In this document: positions 50,498-60,182 of the stretch, in pieces | Numbering within the stretch: position 1 is the stretch's first letter | How the letters are laid out: each line of letters opens with the position of its first letter | Source: Pseudoduganella umbonata | Lineage (GTDB): Bacteria > Pseudomonadota > Gammaproteobacteria > Burkholderiales > Burkholderiaceae_D | Assembly: GCF_014192225.1 (NCBI RefSeq) | Contig: NZ_JACHXS010000002.1 | Location: forward strand, 186,001-250,000 | DNA: 64,000 bases | Direction of reading: 5' to 3' | The notes under the pieces: generated by a model | What the model was told of the DNA's origin: nothing | Seen by the model: only the letters and a program-made list of their open reading frames with translations | Database searches by the model: none | Made by a program: the position numbers and the translations under genes

Positions 50498-53179
50498 GTG
50501 AACCTGTCCCAGCAACACCTGTCCATCGCCACCACCTGTCCTTACTGCGGCGTCGGCTGCGGCGTCAAGGCCGTGCCGCAGGGGCCGCAGTCCGCCACCG
50601 TGTCCGGCGACGTGGATCACCCATCGAATTTCGGCCGGCTATGCGTGAAGGGTGCGGCGCTCGGCGAGACGCTGGGCCTGGAGGGGCGGCTGCTGCATCC
50701 GCAGGTGCGCGACGATGGCCAACCAGGCGGCACGCTGCGCCAGGTGTCGTGGGATGAGGCGCTGGACCGCGCCGCCGGCCAATGGCGCGCGATCGTCGAC
50801 GAGCACGGACCGGATTCGGTGGCGCTGTACGTCTCCGGCCAGTTGCTGACGGAAGATTATTACGTCGCGAACAAGCTGATGAAAGGCTACGTCGGCAGCG
50901 CCAACATCGATACCAATTCGCGGCTGTGCATGTCGTCGGCCGTGGCGGGCCACAAGCGGGCCTTCGGCGAAGACCTGGTGCCGGTCAATTACGACGACCT
51001 GGAAAACGCCGACATGATCGTGCTGGTCGGTTCGAACCTGGCCTGGTGCCACCCGATCCTGTTCCAGCGCATCATGCGCGCGAAGGAAGCCCGGCCGGAC
51101 ATGAAGCTGGTCGTCATCGACCCGCGCCGCACCGCCACCTGCGAGCTGGCCGACCTGCACCTGCCCGTGAAACCGGGCACCGACGTGTGGCTGTTCAACG
51201 GCCTGCTGGCTTACCTGGCGCGCGGCGAAGCGGTCGACGCGGCCTTCATCGCCAACCACACGCGCGGCCTGAACGACGCTTTGGCGTCGGCCGACATCAC
51301 GCCCGAAGAAGTGGCGAAAGCCTGCCGGCTGCCGGTGGAAGACGTGCTGGCGTTCTACGAATCGTTTGCCGCCACGGCGAAGGTGATCACCGGCTTCTCG
51401 ATGGGCGTCAACCAGTCGTCCGCCGGCACCGACAAGGTCAACGCGATCATCAACTGCCACCTGGTCACCGGCCGCATCGGCAAGCCGGGCATGGGCCCGT
51501 TCTCGATCACCGGCCAGCCGAACGCGATGGGCGGGCGCGAAGTGGGCGGCCTGGCCAACATGCTGGCCGCGCACCTGGATCTCGACAAGCCGGAACACCG
51601 CGCAGCCGTGCAGGAATTCTGGCATTCGCCGCGCATCGCCGACAAGCCGGGCCTGAAGGCCGTCGACCTGTTCCAGGCGATCGAGTCCGGCAAGGTCAAG
51701 GCCGTGTGGATCATCGCCACCAATCCGATGGTCAGCCTGCCGGATGCCGACCAGGTGCGCCGCGCGCTGTCGAAGGCCGAGCTGGTGATCGCATCGGACG
51801 TGGTACGGGATACCGACACCAACGCCTTCGCCCATGTGCTGCTGCCCGCGCTGGCGTGGGCCGAGAAGGATGGCACCGTGACCAACTCCGAGCGCCGCAT
51901 CTCGCGCCAGCGGGGCTTCCTGCCGGCGCCCGGCGAGGCCAAGGGCGACTGGCAGATCCTGTGCGAATTCGCCCGGCGGCTCGGCTATGACGGCTTCGAC
52001 TTCCAGCACCAGTCGGAGATCTTTGCCGAGCATGCCCGGTTGTCCGCCTGGCGCAACGCAGCCGATGCGCTGCCCCGCCTGTTCGACATCGGCGCGCTGG
52101 CCTCGCTCGACCGTGCCGGCTACGACGGCCTGCAGCCGGTGCAGTGGCCGATCGGGCGCCGCGTGTTCGCCGATCACCGCTTCTCGTTCCCGGACGGGCG
52201 CGCGCGCTTCGTGCCGACGGTGCCGCGCCTGCCGGTCAACACCGCCGGCGGCGAGTATCCGCTGGTGCTGAACACGGGCCGCGTGCGCGACCAGTGGCAC
52301 ACGATGACGCGCACCGGCCGCGCACCGAAGCTGGCCGAGCACACGCCGGAATCGTTCGTCGACCTGCACCCCCAGGATGCGCTGCTGTGCGGCGTGCGCG
52401 ACGGCGAGCTGGCGCGCATCTCGTCGCAATGGGGCAGCATGGTGGCGCGCGTGCGGCACGGCGGCGGCATCGCCCGCGGCAGTGCGTTCGTGCCGATCCA
52501 CTGGAACGGCCAGAACGCATCCGACGCCCGTGTCGGTGCGGTCGTCAATCCCGTGGTCGATCCCGTCTCCGGCGAACCGGAATTCAAGCACACGCCGGTG
52601 ATGGTCGAACGCTTCCCCGTGCAGTGGCATGGCTTCGTGCTGTCGCGCACGCCGCTCGACCTGGACAAGGTGGTGTACTGGACCCGTGCGCAGGGCGCCG
52701 GTTTCACCCGCTACGAGATGGCCGGCCGCAACCGCATCGGCGATTTCGGCACCTGGGCGCGCGAACTGCTGGGCATTGCCGACGCGGATGCCGACTGGCT
52801 CGAGTATGCGGACCGCAGCGCCGGCGTGTACCGCGCCGTGCACATCGTCGACGACCGGATCGCCCAGTGCATCTTCGTGTCGCCGCGGCCCGACCTGCCC
52901 GAGCGTGCCTGGCTGGCCGGGCTGTTCTCGACCGAGGCGCTGGCCGATGCCGAGCGCGCCGGCGTGCTGGCCGGGCGTCCGCTGAAGCAGGGCGCCGATA
53001 CCGGCCCGACCGTGTGCTCGTGCTTCGGCGTGGGCCGCAACACGATCTGCAACGCCATCCGCGACAAGGACCTGAAGACCACGGCCGAGGTCACCGCCTG
53101 CGTGAAGGCGGGCGGCAACTGCGGCTCGTGCGTGCCGGAAATCAGGCAATTGCTGGCGCAGATGCGCGTGCCTGCCTGA
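50498..53179 (+). CDS. nasC: assimilatory nitrate reductase catalytic subunit
   Basis: An 893-residue molybdopterin enzyme reducing nitrate to nitrite. The N-terminal 4Fe-4S motif is TTCPYCGVGCGV.. with NFGRLCVKGAAL; bis-MGD binding stretches include MSSAVAGHKRAFGED, GSNLAWCHPI and FSMGVNQSSAGTDKVNAI. The C-terminus adds a BFD-like 2Fe-2S domain (TVCSCFGVGRNTICNAIR, GGNCGSCVPEIRQLL) for electron entry, as in the larger NasA/NasC type. The start is a GTG at 50498. It is the last gene of the operon; a hairpin follows. Confidence 0.95.
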   Translation: MNLSQQHLSIATTCPYCGVGCGVKAVPQGPQSATVSGDVDHPSNFGRLCVKGAALGETLGLEGRLLHPQVRDDGQPGGTLRQVSWDEALDRAAGQWRAIVDEHGPDSVALYVSGQLLTEDYYVANKLMKGYVGSANIDTNSRLCMSSAVAGHKRAFGEDLVPVNYDDLENADMIVLVGSNLAWCHPILFQRIMRAKEARPDMKLVVIDPRRTATCELADLHLPVKPGTDVWLFNGLLAYLARGEAVDAAFIANHTRGLNDALASADITPEEVAKACRLPVEDVLAFYESFAATAKVITGFSMGVNQSSAGTDKVNAIINCHLVTGRIGKPGMGPFSITGQPNAMGGREVGGLANMLAAHLDLDKPEHRAAVQEFWHSPRIADKPGLKAVDLFQAIESGKVKAVWIIATNPMVSLPDADQVRRALSKAELVIASDVVRDTDTNAFAHVLLPALAWAEKDGTVTNSERRISRQRGFLPAPGEAKGDWQILCEFARRLGYDGFDFQHQSEIFAEHARLSAWRNAADALPRLFDIGALASLDRAGYDGLQPVQWPIGRRVFADHRFSFPDGRARFVPTVPRLPVNTAGGEYPLVLNTGRVRDQWHTMTRTGRAPKLAEHTPESFVDLHPQDALLCGVRDGELARISSQWGSMVARVRHGGGIARGSAFVPIHWNGQNASDARVGAVVNPVVDPVSGEPEFKHTPVMVERFPVQWHGFVLSRTPLDLDKVVYWTRAQGAGFTRYEMAGRNRIGDFGTWARELLGIADADADWLEYADRSAGVYRAVHIVDDRIAQCIFVSPRPDLPERAWLAGLFSTEALADAERAGVLAGRPLKQGADTGPTVCSCFGVGRNTICNAIRDKDLKTTAEVTACVKAGGNCGSCVPEIRQLLAQMRVPA

Positions 53180-53197
53180 CCTCCCGGGTTCTCCGGT

Positions 53198-53217
53198 GCC
53201 AGCCCTTCGGGGCTGGC
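53198..53217 (+). terminator. hairpin after the nitrate reductase gene
   Basis: GCCAGCCC-TTCG-GGGCTGGC is a perfect 8-bp stem closed by a stable TTCG tetraloop, 19 nt after the stop. No T-run follows. Confidence 0.65.
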
Positions 53218-53264
53218 GGCGCTAGAATCGCCTGGACTGACAAGCTTTCCAGGAAATCGCCATC

Positions 53265-53666
53265 ATGGAGAAATGCCCCGACTGCGGTGCGCCGGACCCG
53301 GTGCACGATACGCACGGCGTGTCCTATACCTACAAGGACCGCCACACCACGATCCCATCGGTCAGTGGCTACCACTGTGTCCAGTGCGGCGGCGTCGCGC
53401 TCGATGGCGCGGCGGTCGAGCGCTTCGACGAACTGGTGGCCCGCTTCCACCGCCGCGTCGACGGCGAACTGGCCGATCCAGCGTATATCGCGGCCGTGCG
53501 CCGCAGGCTGCGGCTCGATCCGTCCGAAGCGGACGACCTGTTCGGCACCGACACCGGCGCCTTCGCCAGCTATGAAGCGGGCAAGGCTACTCCGCATCCA
53601 TCCACGATCAAGCTGCTCCAGCTGCTGGAGCGGCATCCCGAATTGCTGGACGAACTGCACGGCTGA
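53265..53666 (+). CDS. MqsA-type (YgiT zinc finger + HTH) antitoxin-like regulator, orphan
   Basis: A 133-residue protein. Cysteines C4, C7, C38 and C41 (MEKCPDC.. YHCVQCG) form the YgiT/MqsA zinc domain; residues ~65-130 are an Xre-like helix-turn-helix (RLDPSEADDLFGTDTGAFASYEAGKATPHPSTIKLLQLLERHPELLDEL). MqsA normally neutralises the MqsR RNase toxin encoded just upstream. No MqsR-like gene is next to it here: the gap before it is 85 nt after the nitrate reductase gene. It may be an orphan antitoxin or a stand-alone repressor. Confidence 0.88.
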   Translation: MEKCPDCGAPDPVHDTHGVSYTYKDRHTTIPSVSGYHCVQCGGVALDGAAVERFDELVARFHRRVDGELADPAYIAAVRRRLRLDPSEADDLFGTDTGAFASYEAGKATPHPSTIKLLQLLERHPELLDELHG

Positions 53667-53754
53667 GCAGGCTGCCGCCCGTGCGGGCTGCCTGTGATCT
53701 GGCGAGGAATCGCCGCAGGTTTGCCCCTGGCATGTCTGGAAGGAGCCTCGATTG

Positions 53755-53770
53755 TGTACGCGACCGTACA
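53755..53770. promoter_or_regulatory. inverted repeat upstream of puuD
   Basis: TGTACG-CGAC-CGTACA is a 6-bp inverted repeat with outer ATTG/CAAT-like flanks, 65 nt before puuD, a candidate operator. AT-rich promoter-like DNA (TTGTGT.. TAAATA) follows. Confidence 0.45.
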
Positions 53771-53834
53771 ATCGAATATTCCACTTTGTGTTACATTAAA
53801 TACATCGGTCGTCATCGTTTGCGGAGTTGTATAT

Positions 53835-54599
53835 ATGCGCCGTCCCATCGTCCTCGTTCCAGCGTGTACCCGGCAAATCGGGCATTTCCCGAACCATGCC
53901 GCACAGAACAAGTATGTGAACGCCGTCGTCCTCGGCGCGCGTTGCATGCCCCTGATCCTGCCCGCGCTGGCCGAGCTGACGGACATGGAAGCGGTACTCC
54001 ACGTGGCGGACGGCGTCATGCTGACCGGGTCGGCGTCGAACGTGCATTCCGACCTGTATGGCCAGCCGATCCGCAACCCGGACCTGCCGCTGGATGCGGC
54101 GCGCGATGCCACCACGCTGCCGCTGATCCGCGCGGCCATCAAGCGCGGCATCCCGCTGCTGGGCATCTGCCGCGGCTTCCAGGAGATCAACGTGGCGCTG
54201 GGCGGCACGCTGCACCAGGCGGTGCAGGAATTACCGGGCATGATGGACCACCGCGACCGCGAAGACGATTCCCTGGAAGTGCAGTATGGTCCCGCGCACC
54301 CCATCTACCTGACGAAGGGGGGCAAGTTTGCCGAAATGCTGGGCAACCCGGAGGAAATCACCGTCAATTCCCTGCACGGGCAGGGTATCGACCGGCTGGC
54401 CCCCGGCGTGACCGTGGAAGCGGTCGCGCACGACGGGCTGGTGGAGGCTTATACCGTGGACGCCGCGCATGGCTTCACGCTGGCGGTGCAATGGCACCCC
54501 GAGTGGCGCATCACGGAAAACCCCGACTCGATGAAGATGTTCCTGGCATTTGGCAATGCTTGCCGCGAATTCCAGGCGCGTCGCCAGGAGCGGGGCTGA
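53835..54599 (+). CDS. puuD: gamma-glutamyl-gamma-aminobutyrate hydrolase (PuuD-type)
   Basis: A 254-residue class I glutamine-amidotransferase-like hydrolase. The nucleophile is C112 in LLGICRGFQEINVALGG; HGQGIDRLA and the catalytic His in VQWHPEWR complete the triad. It splits gamma-Glu-GABA to GABA and glutamate in the Puu putrescine route. The ATG follows GGAG by 8 nt; the longer frame from 53694 is not supported. The gamma-glutamylputrescine synthetase gene follows 109 nt later. Confidence 0.92.
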   Translation: MRRPIVLVPACTRQIGHFPNHAAQNKYVNAVVLGARCMPLILPALAELTDMEAVLHVADGVMLTGSASNVHSDLYGQPIRNPDLPLDAARDATTLPLIRAAIKRGIPLLGICRGFQEINVALGGTLHQAVQELPGMMDHRDREDDSLEVQYGPAHPIYLTKGGKFAEMLGNPEEITVNSLHGQGIDRLAPGVTVEAVAHDGLVEAYTVDAAHGFTLAVQWHPEWRITENPDSMKMFLAFGNACREFQARRQERG

Positions 54600-54708
54600 T
54601 GACTACCTACGAGGCCTGGGCGGGCGGAATCCCATAGCTGCGCTTCCATGTGAAGTTCGAGGGACGCGGCCCGCACCCGGCTGCGAACATTGACTTATGG
54701 AGCAAAGC

Positions 54709-56079
54709 ATGGCTATCCGCGAGAATTTCAGTTATACCGACATGGACGAGTGGCTCAACGCAAAACGAGTCACCGAAATCGAATGCCTGGTGCCGGACCT
54801 GACCGGCGTCGCCCGCGGGAAGATCCTGCCGCGCGGGAAGTTCACCCAGGAACGCGGCATGCGCATTCCCGAGGCGATCCTCGGCATGACCGTCACCGGC
54901 AATTCCCCCACCGACGACCCGGCCTACGACCGCGCGATCTCGAACATCGATCGCGACATGATCCTGAAGGCCGACCCCGGCACGATCACGATGGTGCCGT
55001 GGGCCACCGATCCCACCGCGCAGGTGATCCACGACTGCTATTTCGCCGACGGACGCCTGGTCGATTTCGCGCCGCGCTCCGTGCTGCGCCGCGTGCTGAA
55101 GCTGTACGAGGACAAGGGCTGGAAGCCGGTGGTGGCGCCCGAGCTGGAGTTCTACCTGACCGCCAAGATCTCCGATCCGGACCTGCCGCTGAAGGCGCCG
55201 GTGGGCCGCAGCGGCCGCGCCGAAACGTCGCGCCAGGTCTACAGCATCGATGCCGTCAATGAATTCGATCCGCTGTTCGAAGACATCTACGATTACTGCG
55301 ACGTGATGGGGCTGGACGTGGACACGCTGATCCACGAGATCGGCGCCGGCCAGATGGAAATCAACTTCCTGCACGGTGAACCGCTCGGCCTGGCCGACAA
55401 GGTGTTCTTCTTCAAGCGCACGCTGCGCGAGGCGGCGCTGAAACACAATATGTACGCCACCTTCATGGCCAAGCCGATGGCCGGCGAGCCCGGCTCGGCG
55501 ATGCACATCCACCAGAGCGTGGTCGACGCGAAGACGGGCTGGAACATCTTCTCCAACGAGGACGGTTCGCCGTCGCAGCTGTTCAAGCACTACATCGGCG
55601 GCCTGCAGCGCTACATGCCTTCGGCGCTGGCGATCGTGGCGCCGTACGTGAACTCGTACCGCCGGCTGGTGCGCCATACGGCGGCACCGATCAACATCCA
55701 GTGGGGCGTGGACAACCGCACCGTCGGCTTCCGGGTGCCCGAATCGGGCATCCAGGACCGCCGCGTGGAAAACCGCATCATCGGCTCGGACGCCAATCCC
55801 TACCTGGCGCTGGCCGTCACGCTGGCCGCCGGCTACCTCGGCATGACCGAAGGGCTCGATCCCACTGAAATCACCCATGGCAGCGCCTACGAGATGAAGT
55901 ACGAACTGCCGCAAGGGCTGCCGGAAGCACTGGGCCTGTTGCGCAAGGAAGAAAAGCTGCGCGGGGTGCTGGGCGAGCGCTTCATCGACGTGTATGCTGC
56001 CATCAAGGATCTCGAGCACCAGGAATTCATGACCGTCATCAGCCCTTGGGAACGGGAACACCTGCTGCTTCACGTCTGA
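54709..56079 (+). CDS. puuA: glutamine-synthetase-family gamma-glutamylputrescine synthetase (PuuA-type)
   Basis: A 456-residue type I glutamine synthetase fold without the adenylylation site. It shows VTEIECLVPDLTGVARGKILPR, APELEFYL, GAGQMEINFLHGEPLGLADKVFFFKRTLREAAL, MAKPMAGEPGSAMHIHQS and NPYLALAVTLAAGYLGM, the PuuA pattern. It ligates glutamate to putrescine using ATP. The start is the second ATG, with GGAG 6 nt before it; the first ATG contains that ribosome site. It is between puuD and the aminotransferase, all on the same strand. Confidence 0.92.
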   Translation: MAIRENFSYTDMDEWLNAKRVTEIECLVPDLTGVARGKILPRGKFTQERGMRIPEAILGMTVTGNSPTDDPAYDRAISNIDRDMILKADPGTITMVPWATDPTAQVIHDCYFADGRLVDFAPRSVLRRVLKLYEDKGWKPVVAPELEFYLTAKISDPDLPLKAPVGRSGRAETSRQVYSIDAVNEFDPLFEDIYDYCDVMGLDVDTLIHEIGAGQMEINFLHGEPLGLADKVFFFKRTLREAALKHNMYATFMAKPMAGEPGSAMHIHQSVVDAKTGWNIFSNEDGSPSQLFKHYIGGLQRYMPSALAIVAPYVNSYRRLVRHTAAPINIQWGVDNRTVGFRVPESGIQDRRVENRIIGSDANPYLALAVTLAAGYLGMTEGLDPTEITHGSAYEMKYELPQGLPEALGLLRKEEKLRGVLGERFIDVYAAIKDLEHQEFMTVISPWEREHLLLHV

Positions 56080-56097
56080 CGACCCACCCAAGCAGAA

Positions 56098-56125
56098 CCG
56101 GGGGCAGCGGGTCTGGCTCCCGGTA
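56098..56125 (+). terminator. hairpin after puuA
   Basis: ACCGGG pairs with CCCGGT around a 16-nt loop, 18 nt after the puuA stop. A TATACT at 56138-56143 just beyond may start the next transcript. Confidence 0.4.
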
Positions 56126-56239
56126 ACGTAAACGGTTTATACTGAATCACTGACCTTGCCCGGTCAGCCGATATTTTCGCCGGCCGCCTGGCCGGCTGTC
56201 GCGTGGCCCGCGTGACCGCGCCTTCACCAGGAGGCAATC

Positions 56240-57649
56240 ATGACCACCACCCCGATCGTGCCGGAGCTGCCGGACACCAAGGGCTTGCAGCGGCTCGATG
56301 CCGCACACTACCTGCACCCGTTTACCGACCACGCGGCGCTTGCGCAGAAGGGCGCGCGCGTGATGGTGCGCGGTGACGGCATCTGGCTGTGGGATTCCGA
56401 CGGGCGCAAGGTGCTCGACGCGATGTCAGGCCTGTGGTGCGTCAACGTGGGGTATGGCCGCCGCAGTATCACCGAGGCGGTGGCGCGGCAGATGGATACG
56501 CTGCCGTTCTACAACAGCTTCTTCAACACCACCACGATCCCGGCCGTGCAGCTGGCCGCCAAGCTGGCGAAGATCGCCCCCGCCGGCTTCAATCATGTGT
56601 TCTTCACCGGTTCCGGTTCGGAAGCGAACGACACCAACGTGCGCATGGTGCGCCGCTACTGGGACCTGGCCGGGCAGCCCGATCGCACGGTCATCATCAG
56701 CCGCCATAACGCCTACCACGGCAGTACGATGGCCGGAGCGTCGCTGGGCGGCATGAGCGGCATGCACGTGCAGGGCGGGCTGCCGATTCCCGGCATCGTC
56801 CACATCGGGCAGCCGCACTATGCCGACCATGGCGCCGGCATGACGCCGGAAGAATTCGGCATCCACGCGGCCGGCTGGCTGGAAGAGCGGATCAGGGAAC
56901 TGGGGCCGGACAAGGTGGCCGCGTTCATCGGCGAACCGATACAGGGCGCCGGCGGCGTCATCATTCCACCGTCCACCTACTGGCCGGAAATTCGCCGCAT
57001 CTGCGACAAATACGACGTGCTGCTGATCGCGGACGAAGTGATCACCGGCTTCGGCCGGCTGGGCACCTGGTTCGCATCGGACCTGTACGGCATGCGCCCC
57101 GACCTGATCACATTCGCGAAAGGCGTCACCTCCGGCTACGTGCCGCTGGGCGGCGTGCTGGTGGGCGAGCGCGTGGCGCAGGTGCTGGTCGGGGGCGGCG
57201 ACTTCAACCACGGCTTTACCTATTCCGGGCACCCGGTGGCCTGCGCGGCCGCGCTGGAAAACATCCGCATCCTCGAGGAAGAAGGGCTGGTGGAACGGGT
57301 CGCGCACGATACCGGGCCTTACCTGCAGCAGCGCTTCGCCAGCCTGGCCGCGCATCCGCTGGTCGGCACGGCCGACAGCTTCGGCTTCGTGGCCGGGCTG
57401 TCGCTGGTGCGGCGCAAGGCCGCCAACGTGCATCACCAGGTGAAGTTCGATCCCGCGCTGGGCGTGGGCATGCTGTGCCGCGCACACATGTTCGAGAACG
57501 GCGTCATCATGCGCGCCGTGGGTGACCGGATGATCATCGCGCCGCCGCTGGTGATGACGCGCGACCAGATCGACGAGATGATCCAGAAGATCCGCTTCTG
57601 CCTCGACCTGGCGCTGGCGGATGTGATGGAGCGGGGCTGGCTGGGCTGA
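56240..57649 (+). CDS. spuC: PLP-dependent class III aminotransferase (putrescine/omega-amino acid:pyruvate type, SpuC-like)
   Basis: A 469-residue aminotransferase. The N-terminal HYLHPFTDHAAL and LWDSDGRKVLDAMSGLWCVNVGYG are typical of SpuC-like enzymes; GSGSEANDTNVRMVRRYW, YHGSTMAGASLGG, LLIADEVITGFGRLG and the PLP lysine K294 in TFAKGVTSGY are intact. It transfers the amino group from putrescine or a related diamine/omega-amino acid to pyruvate. Good context: puuD and puuA upstream, a PuuC-like dehydrogenase downstream. Beta-alanine is an alternative substrate. Confidence 0.92.
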   Translation: MTTTPIVPELPDTKGLQRLDAAHYLHPFTDHAALAQKGARVMVRGDGIWLWDSDGRKVLDAMSGLWCVNVGYGRRSITEAVARQMDTLPFYNSFFNTTTIPAVQLAAKLAKIAPAGFNHVFFTGSGSEANDTNVRMVRRYWDLAGQPDRTVIISRHNAYHGSTMAGASLGGMSGMHVQGGLPIPGIVHIGQPHYADHGAGMTPEEFGIHAAGWLEERIRELGPDKVAAFIGEPIQGAGGVIIPPSTYWPEIRRICDKYDVLLIADEVITGFGRLGTWFASDLYGMRPDLITFAKGVTSGYVPLGGVLVGERVAQVLVGGGDFNHGFTYSGHPVACAAALENIRILEEEGLVERVAHDTGPYLQQRFASLAAHPLVGTADSFGFVAGLSLVRRKAANVHHQVKFDPALGVGMLCRAHMFENGVIMRAVGDRMIIAPPLVMTRDQIDEMIQKIRFCLDLALADVMERGWLG

Positions 57650-57671
57650 AGCGCGCCCCGCGGCGTTTCGC

Positions 57672-59135
57672 TCAGGCCTTGGCGCCGGCGATGTGTGCCG
57701 GCTGTTCCTGCCGGTTCTTCAGCACCTGCGGCGCCAGCGAACCGACGATCATCCCGGCCAGCGCGGCCAGCAGGCCGGCCAGCTGGCCCGGGAATGCTTC
57801 ACCCAGATCGGAGATCTGCGGGAAGAACAGCAGCCAGACGGCGATGCCGGCGCCGATCGACAGGATCGCGCCCTGCGTGGTGGCGCGCCGCCAGTACAGG
57901 CCCATCACCAGCGGGATGAACGCACCCACCAGCGTCACCTGGTAGGCCGACGACACCAGTTCATAGATCGACGTGCCCTGCATCGCGATCGCATACGCCA
58001 GCACCAGCGCGGCGAAGACGACGATCGTCACGCGCATCGCCAGCAGTTGCTGCTTGTCGCTCATGCCCGGGCGCAGGTTCTTCAGGATGTTCTCGACGAA
58101 GCTCGTCGATGGTGCCAGCAGCGTGGCCGACGACGTGCTCTTGATCGCCGACAGCAGCGCGCCGAAGAACAGGATCTGCATGATCAGCGGCATCTTCGTC
58201 ATCACGAACGTGGGCAGCAGGCGCTGGTAGTCGTTCTTGGCCAGTTCCATCGCGCTGTCGCCCATCACGACGACCGCGGCGGCCACGATGAACATCGGCA
58301 CGAAGCCGAAGATGATGTAGCTGGCGCCGCCGATCACCGCGCCGGTGCGCGCGGTGGGCGCATCCTTGGCCGACATCACGCGCTGGAATACGTCCTGCTG
58401 CGGAATGCTGCCGAACATCATCGTGATGGCGGCGGCGAAGAAGAACATGATGTCGGTGAACGTCGGTTCCGGCCACAGGCGCCACAGGTCGGCGCTGTGC
58501 GCCATGTCGAGCACCTTGCCGGCGCCGCCGGCCAGGTCGGCCGCGAAGAAGGCGATGACCGTCATGCCCACCACCAGCACGATCATCTGGATGAAATCGG
58601 TGATCGCCACGGCCAGGAAGCCGCCGACCACCACGTAGATCAGCACGGCCAGCGTGCCGATCACCATGCCCGCCGCCGGCGCCAGCGCGCCGTTCGTCAG
58701 TACCGCGAACACCAGGCCCAGTGCGGTGATCTGCGCCGCCACCTAGCCCAGGTAGCTGAGGATGATCGCCACCGAGCAGAACACCTCGATGCCCTTGCCG
58801 TAGCGCTGGCGGTAATAGTCGCCGATCGTCAGCAGGTTCAGTTTGTACAGTTTCGTGGCGAAGAACAGGCCGACGAGGATCAGGCAGGTACCGGCGCCGA
58901 ACGGGTCCTCGATCACGGCATTCAGGCCGCCCTGCACGAATTTCGCCGGCACCCCCATCACGGTCTCGGCACCGAACCAGGTGGCGAATGTTGTCGTGAT
59001 GACCATGATCAGCGGCAGGCTGCGGCCGGCGACGGCGAAGTCGCTGGTGTTCTTGATCCGCGTGCCCGCCCACATGCCGAGGCCCAGCGTTCCCAGGAGA
59101 TAGAGCGCGACGAAAATGATCAGGGTGGTGTTCAT
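57672..59135 (-). pseudogene. sodium:solute symporter family gene interrupted by one amber codon
   Basis: Read through, the frame encodes a 487-residue SSS-family transporter of about 13 helices (ADF-type IKNTSDFAVAGRSLPLIM, ATWFGAETVMGVP, YYRQRYGKGIEVF..). After AIILSYLG a TAG at 58743-58745 stops it at residue 130, and the same frame continues without a shift as VAAQITALGLVF. Family members have Trp here (LGWVAAQI), so a single TGG to TAG change explains it. The downstream part keeps typical codon use, so the mutation is recent, a sequencing error, or suppressed. Substrate unknown; polyamine-catabolism neighbours suggest a related compound. Confidence 0.9.
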
Positions 59136-59379
59136 GCGATTGGAACTTTCGGGGGCGGAAAAATGCGCGCGGAAAATCCCGGATTATAAAGGCAGGATGC
59201 GGGCTCCGGAGCAACTTCACCGGGATTTGTGACCGATGTTGTCAGCCGGGGCGGCCCGCCGTTCGTCGGGAAACTTGACGCGCCACCGATGGCGCGCACG
59301 CTTTGCGGGGCATGGCGCGCGTGGCATGGCTTATGCGAGATCAACGTGCATGGACGTTCAATTTCCCAGGGAGCCCATC

Positions 59380-60099
59380 ATGAAACAACTTTTGCGGTTG
59401 ATCGGGACAACGATGCTGTCGATCGCCATGGCGCCCGGCGCCCAGGCGATACCGCTGTCCACGCTGCTTGCCGGCGGCACGCTGAACGCGGGCGGCCTCG
59501 CGTTCTCCGACTTCGGCGCCAGCTACGGCGCGTCGGATCCCTTGCGGGTTTTCAATGCCGCCAATATCGACGTGACCGTGACGTCCGACGGGGCGCCGTT
59601 GGGTGCGGGGTTGAGGTTCGATATGCGCGGCAACGAGCTGGCGGTGCACGGCAACGGCGTGTACGCCTTTGTCGGCCTGCAGATGAGCTTTCGCGTGGCC
59701 ATGCTCGATCCGGCCCTGGCCGGCCTTGGCGCCGCGCTGGCGATGGAAAGCCGCACGATCGACATGCGGCACGATGACAGTGGCGTCTACATTGCCGATT
59801 CGGTGCGTGGCCGGCCCGGCGGGAATGGCCCGGTGGGGTTCCCCGGCATGGGGTGGGACTGGAATTTTCCGATTCCGTCTTTCCGGACAACGGATCTGGC
59901 CAGCCTGGCGCCACAGCCCGGGATATGGGTCGACAAGCACATGCTGGTATGGGCGGTCGACCGCGCGGATACCGTTGCGCTGATGGTTTCCTCGCAGCGC
60001 TTCAGTGTTGAATTGCCGGAGCCCGGCAGCCTGCCGTTACTGGCGATCGCGGCGCTCGCGGCGGCGGCCGTACTGCGGAGCAAACGGCCTGCGGTGTGA
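59380..60099 (+). CDS. PEP-CTERM sorting-domain exported protein
   Basis: A 239-residue protein with a signal peptide (RLIGTTMLSIAMAPGAQA), a beta-rich middle part with no recognised domain, and the PEP-CTERM tail ELPEPGSLPLLAIAALAAAAVLRSKRP: PEP motif, hydrophobic helix and basic end. Such proteins are cleaved and sorted by the exosortase EpsH/XrtA system and linked to exopolysaccharide (family knowledge). The ATG has AGGGAG 7 nt before it. A hairpin GATGCCGC/GCGGCATC overlaps the stop codon. Confidence 0.85.
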   Translation: MKQLLRLIGTTMLSIAMAPGAQAIPLSTLLAGGTLNAGGLAFSDFGASYGASDPLRVFNAANIDVTVTSDGAPLGAGLRFDMRGNELAVHGNGVYAFVGLQMSFRVAMLDPALAGLGAALAMESRTIDMRHDDSGVYIADSVRGRPGGNGPVGFPGMGWDWNFPIPSFRTTDLASLAPQPGIWVDKHMLVWAVDRADTVALMVSSQRFSVELPEPGSLPLLAIAALAAAAVLRSKRPAV

Positions 60100-60119
60100 T
60101 GCCGCGCTGCTGCGGCATC
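60098..60119 (+). terminator. hairpin at the end of the PEP-CTERM gene
   Basis: GATGCCGC-GCTGCT-GCGGCATC is a perfect 8-bp stem starting within the stop codon. There is no T-run, so it may protect the mRNA end as well as terminate. Confidence 0.5.
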
Positions 60120-60182
60120 GGGATGGCGCCGGGCGATCGAAGCAAGGCCCGGCGCTGGCTGATTCGACTTCCGGTGGTGCGC

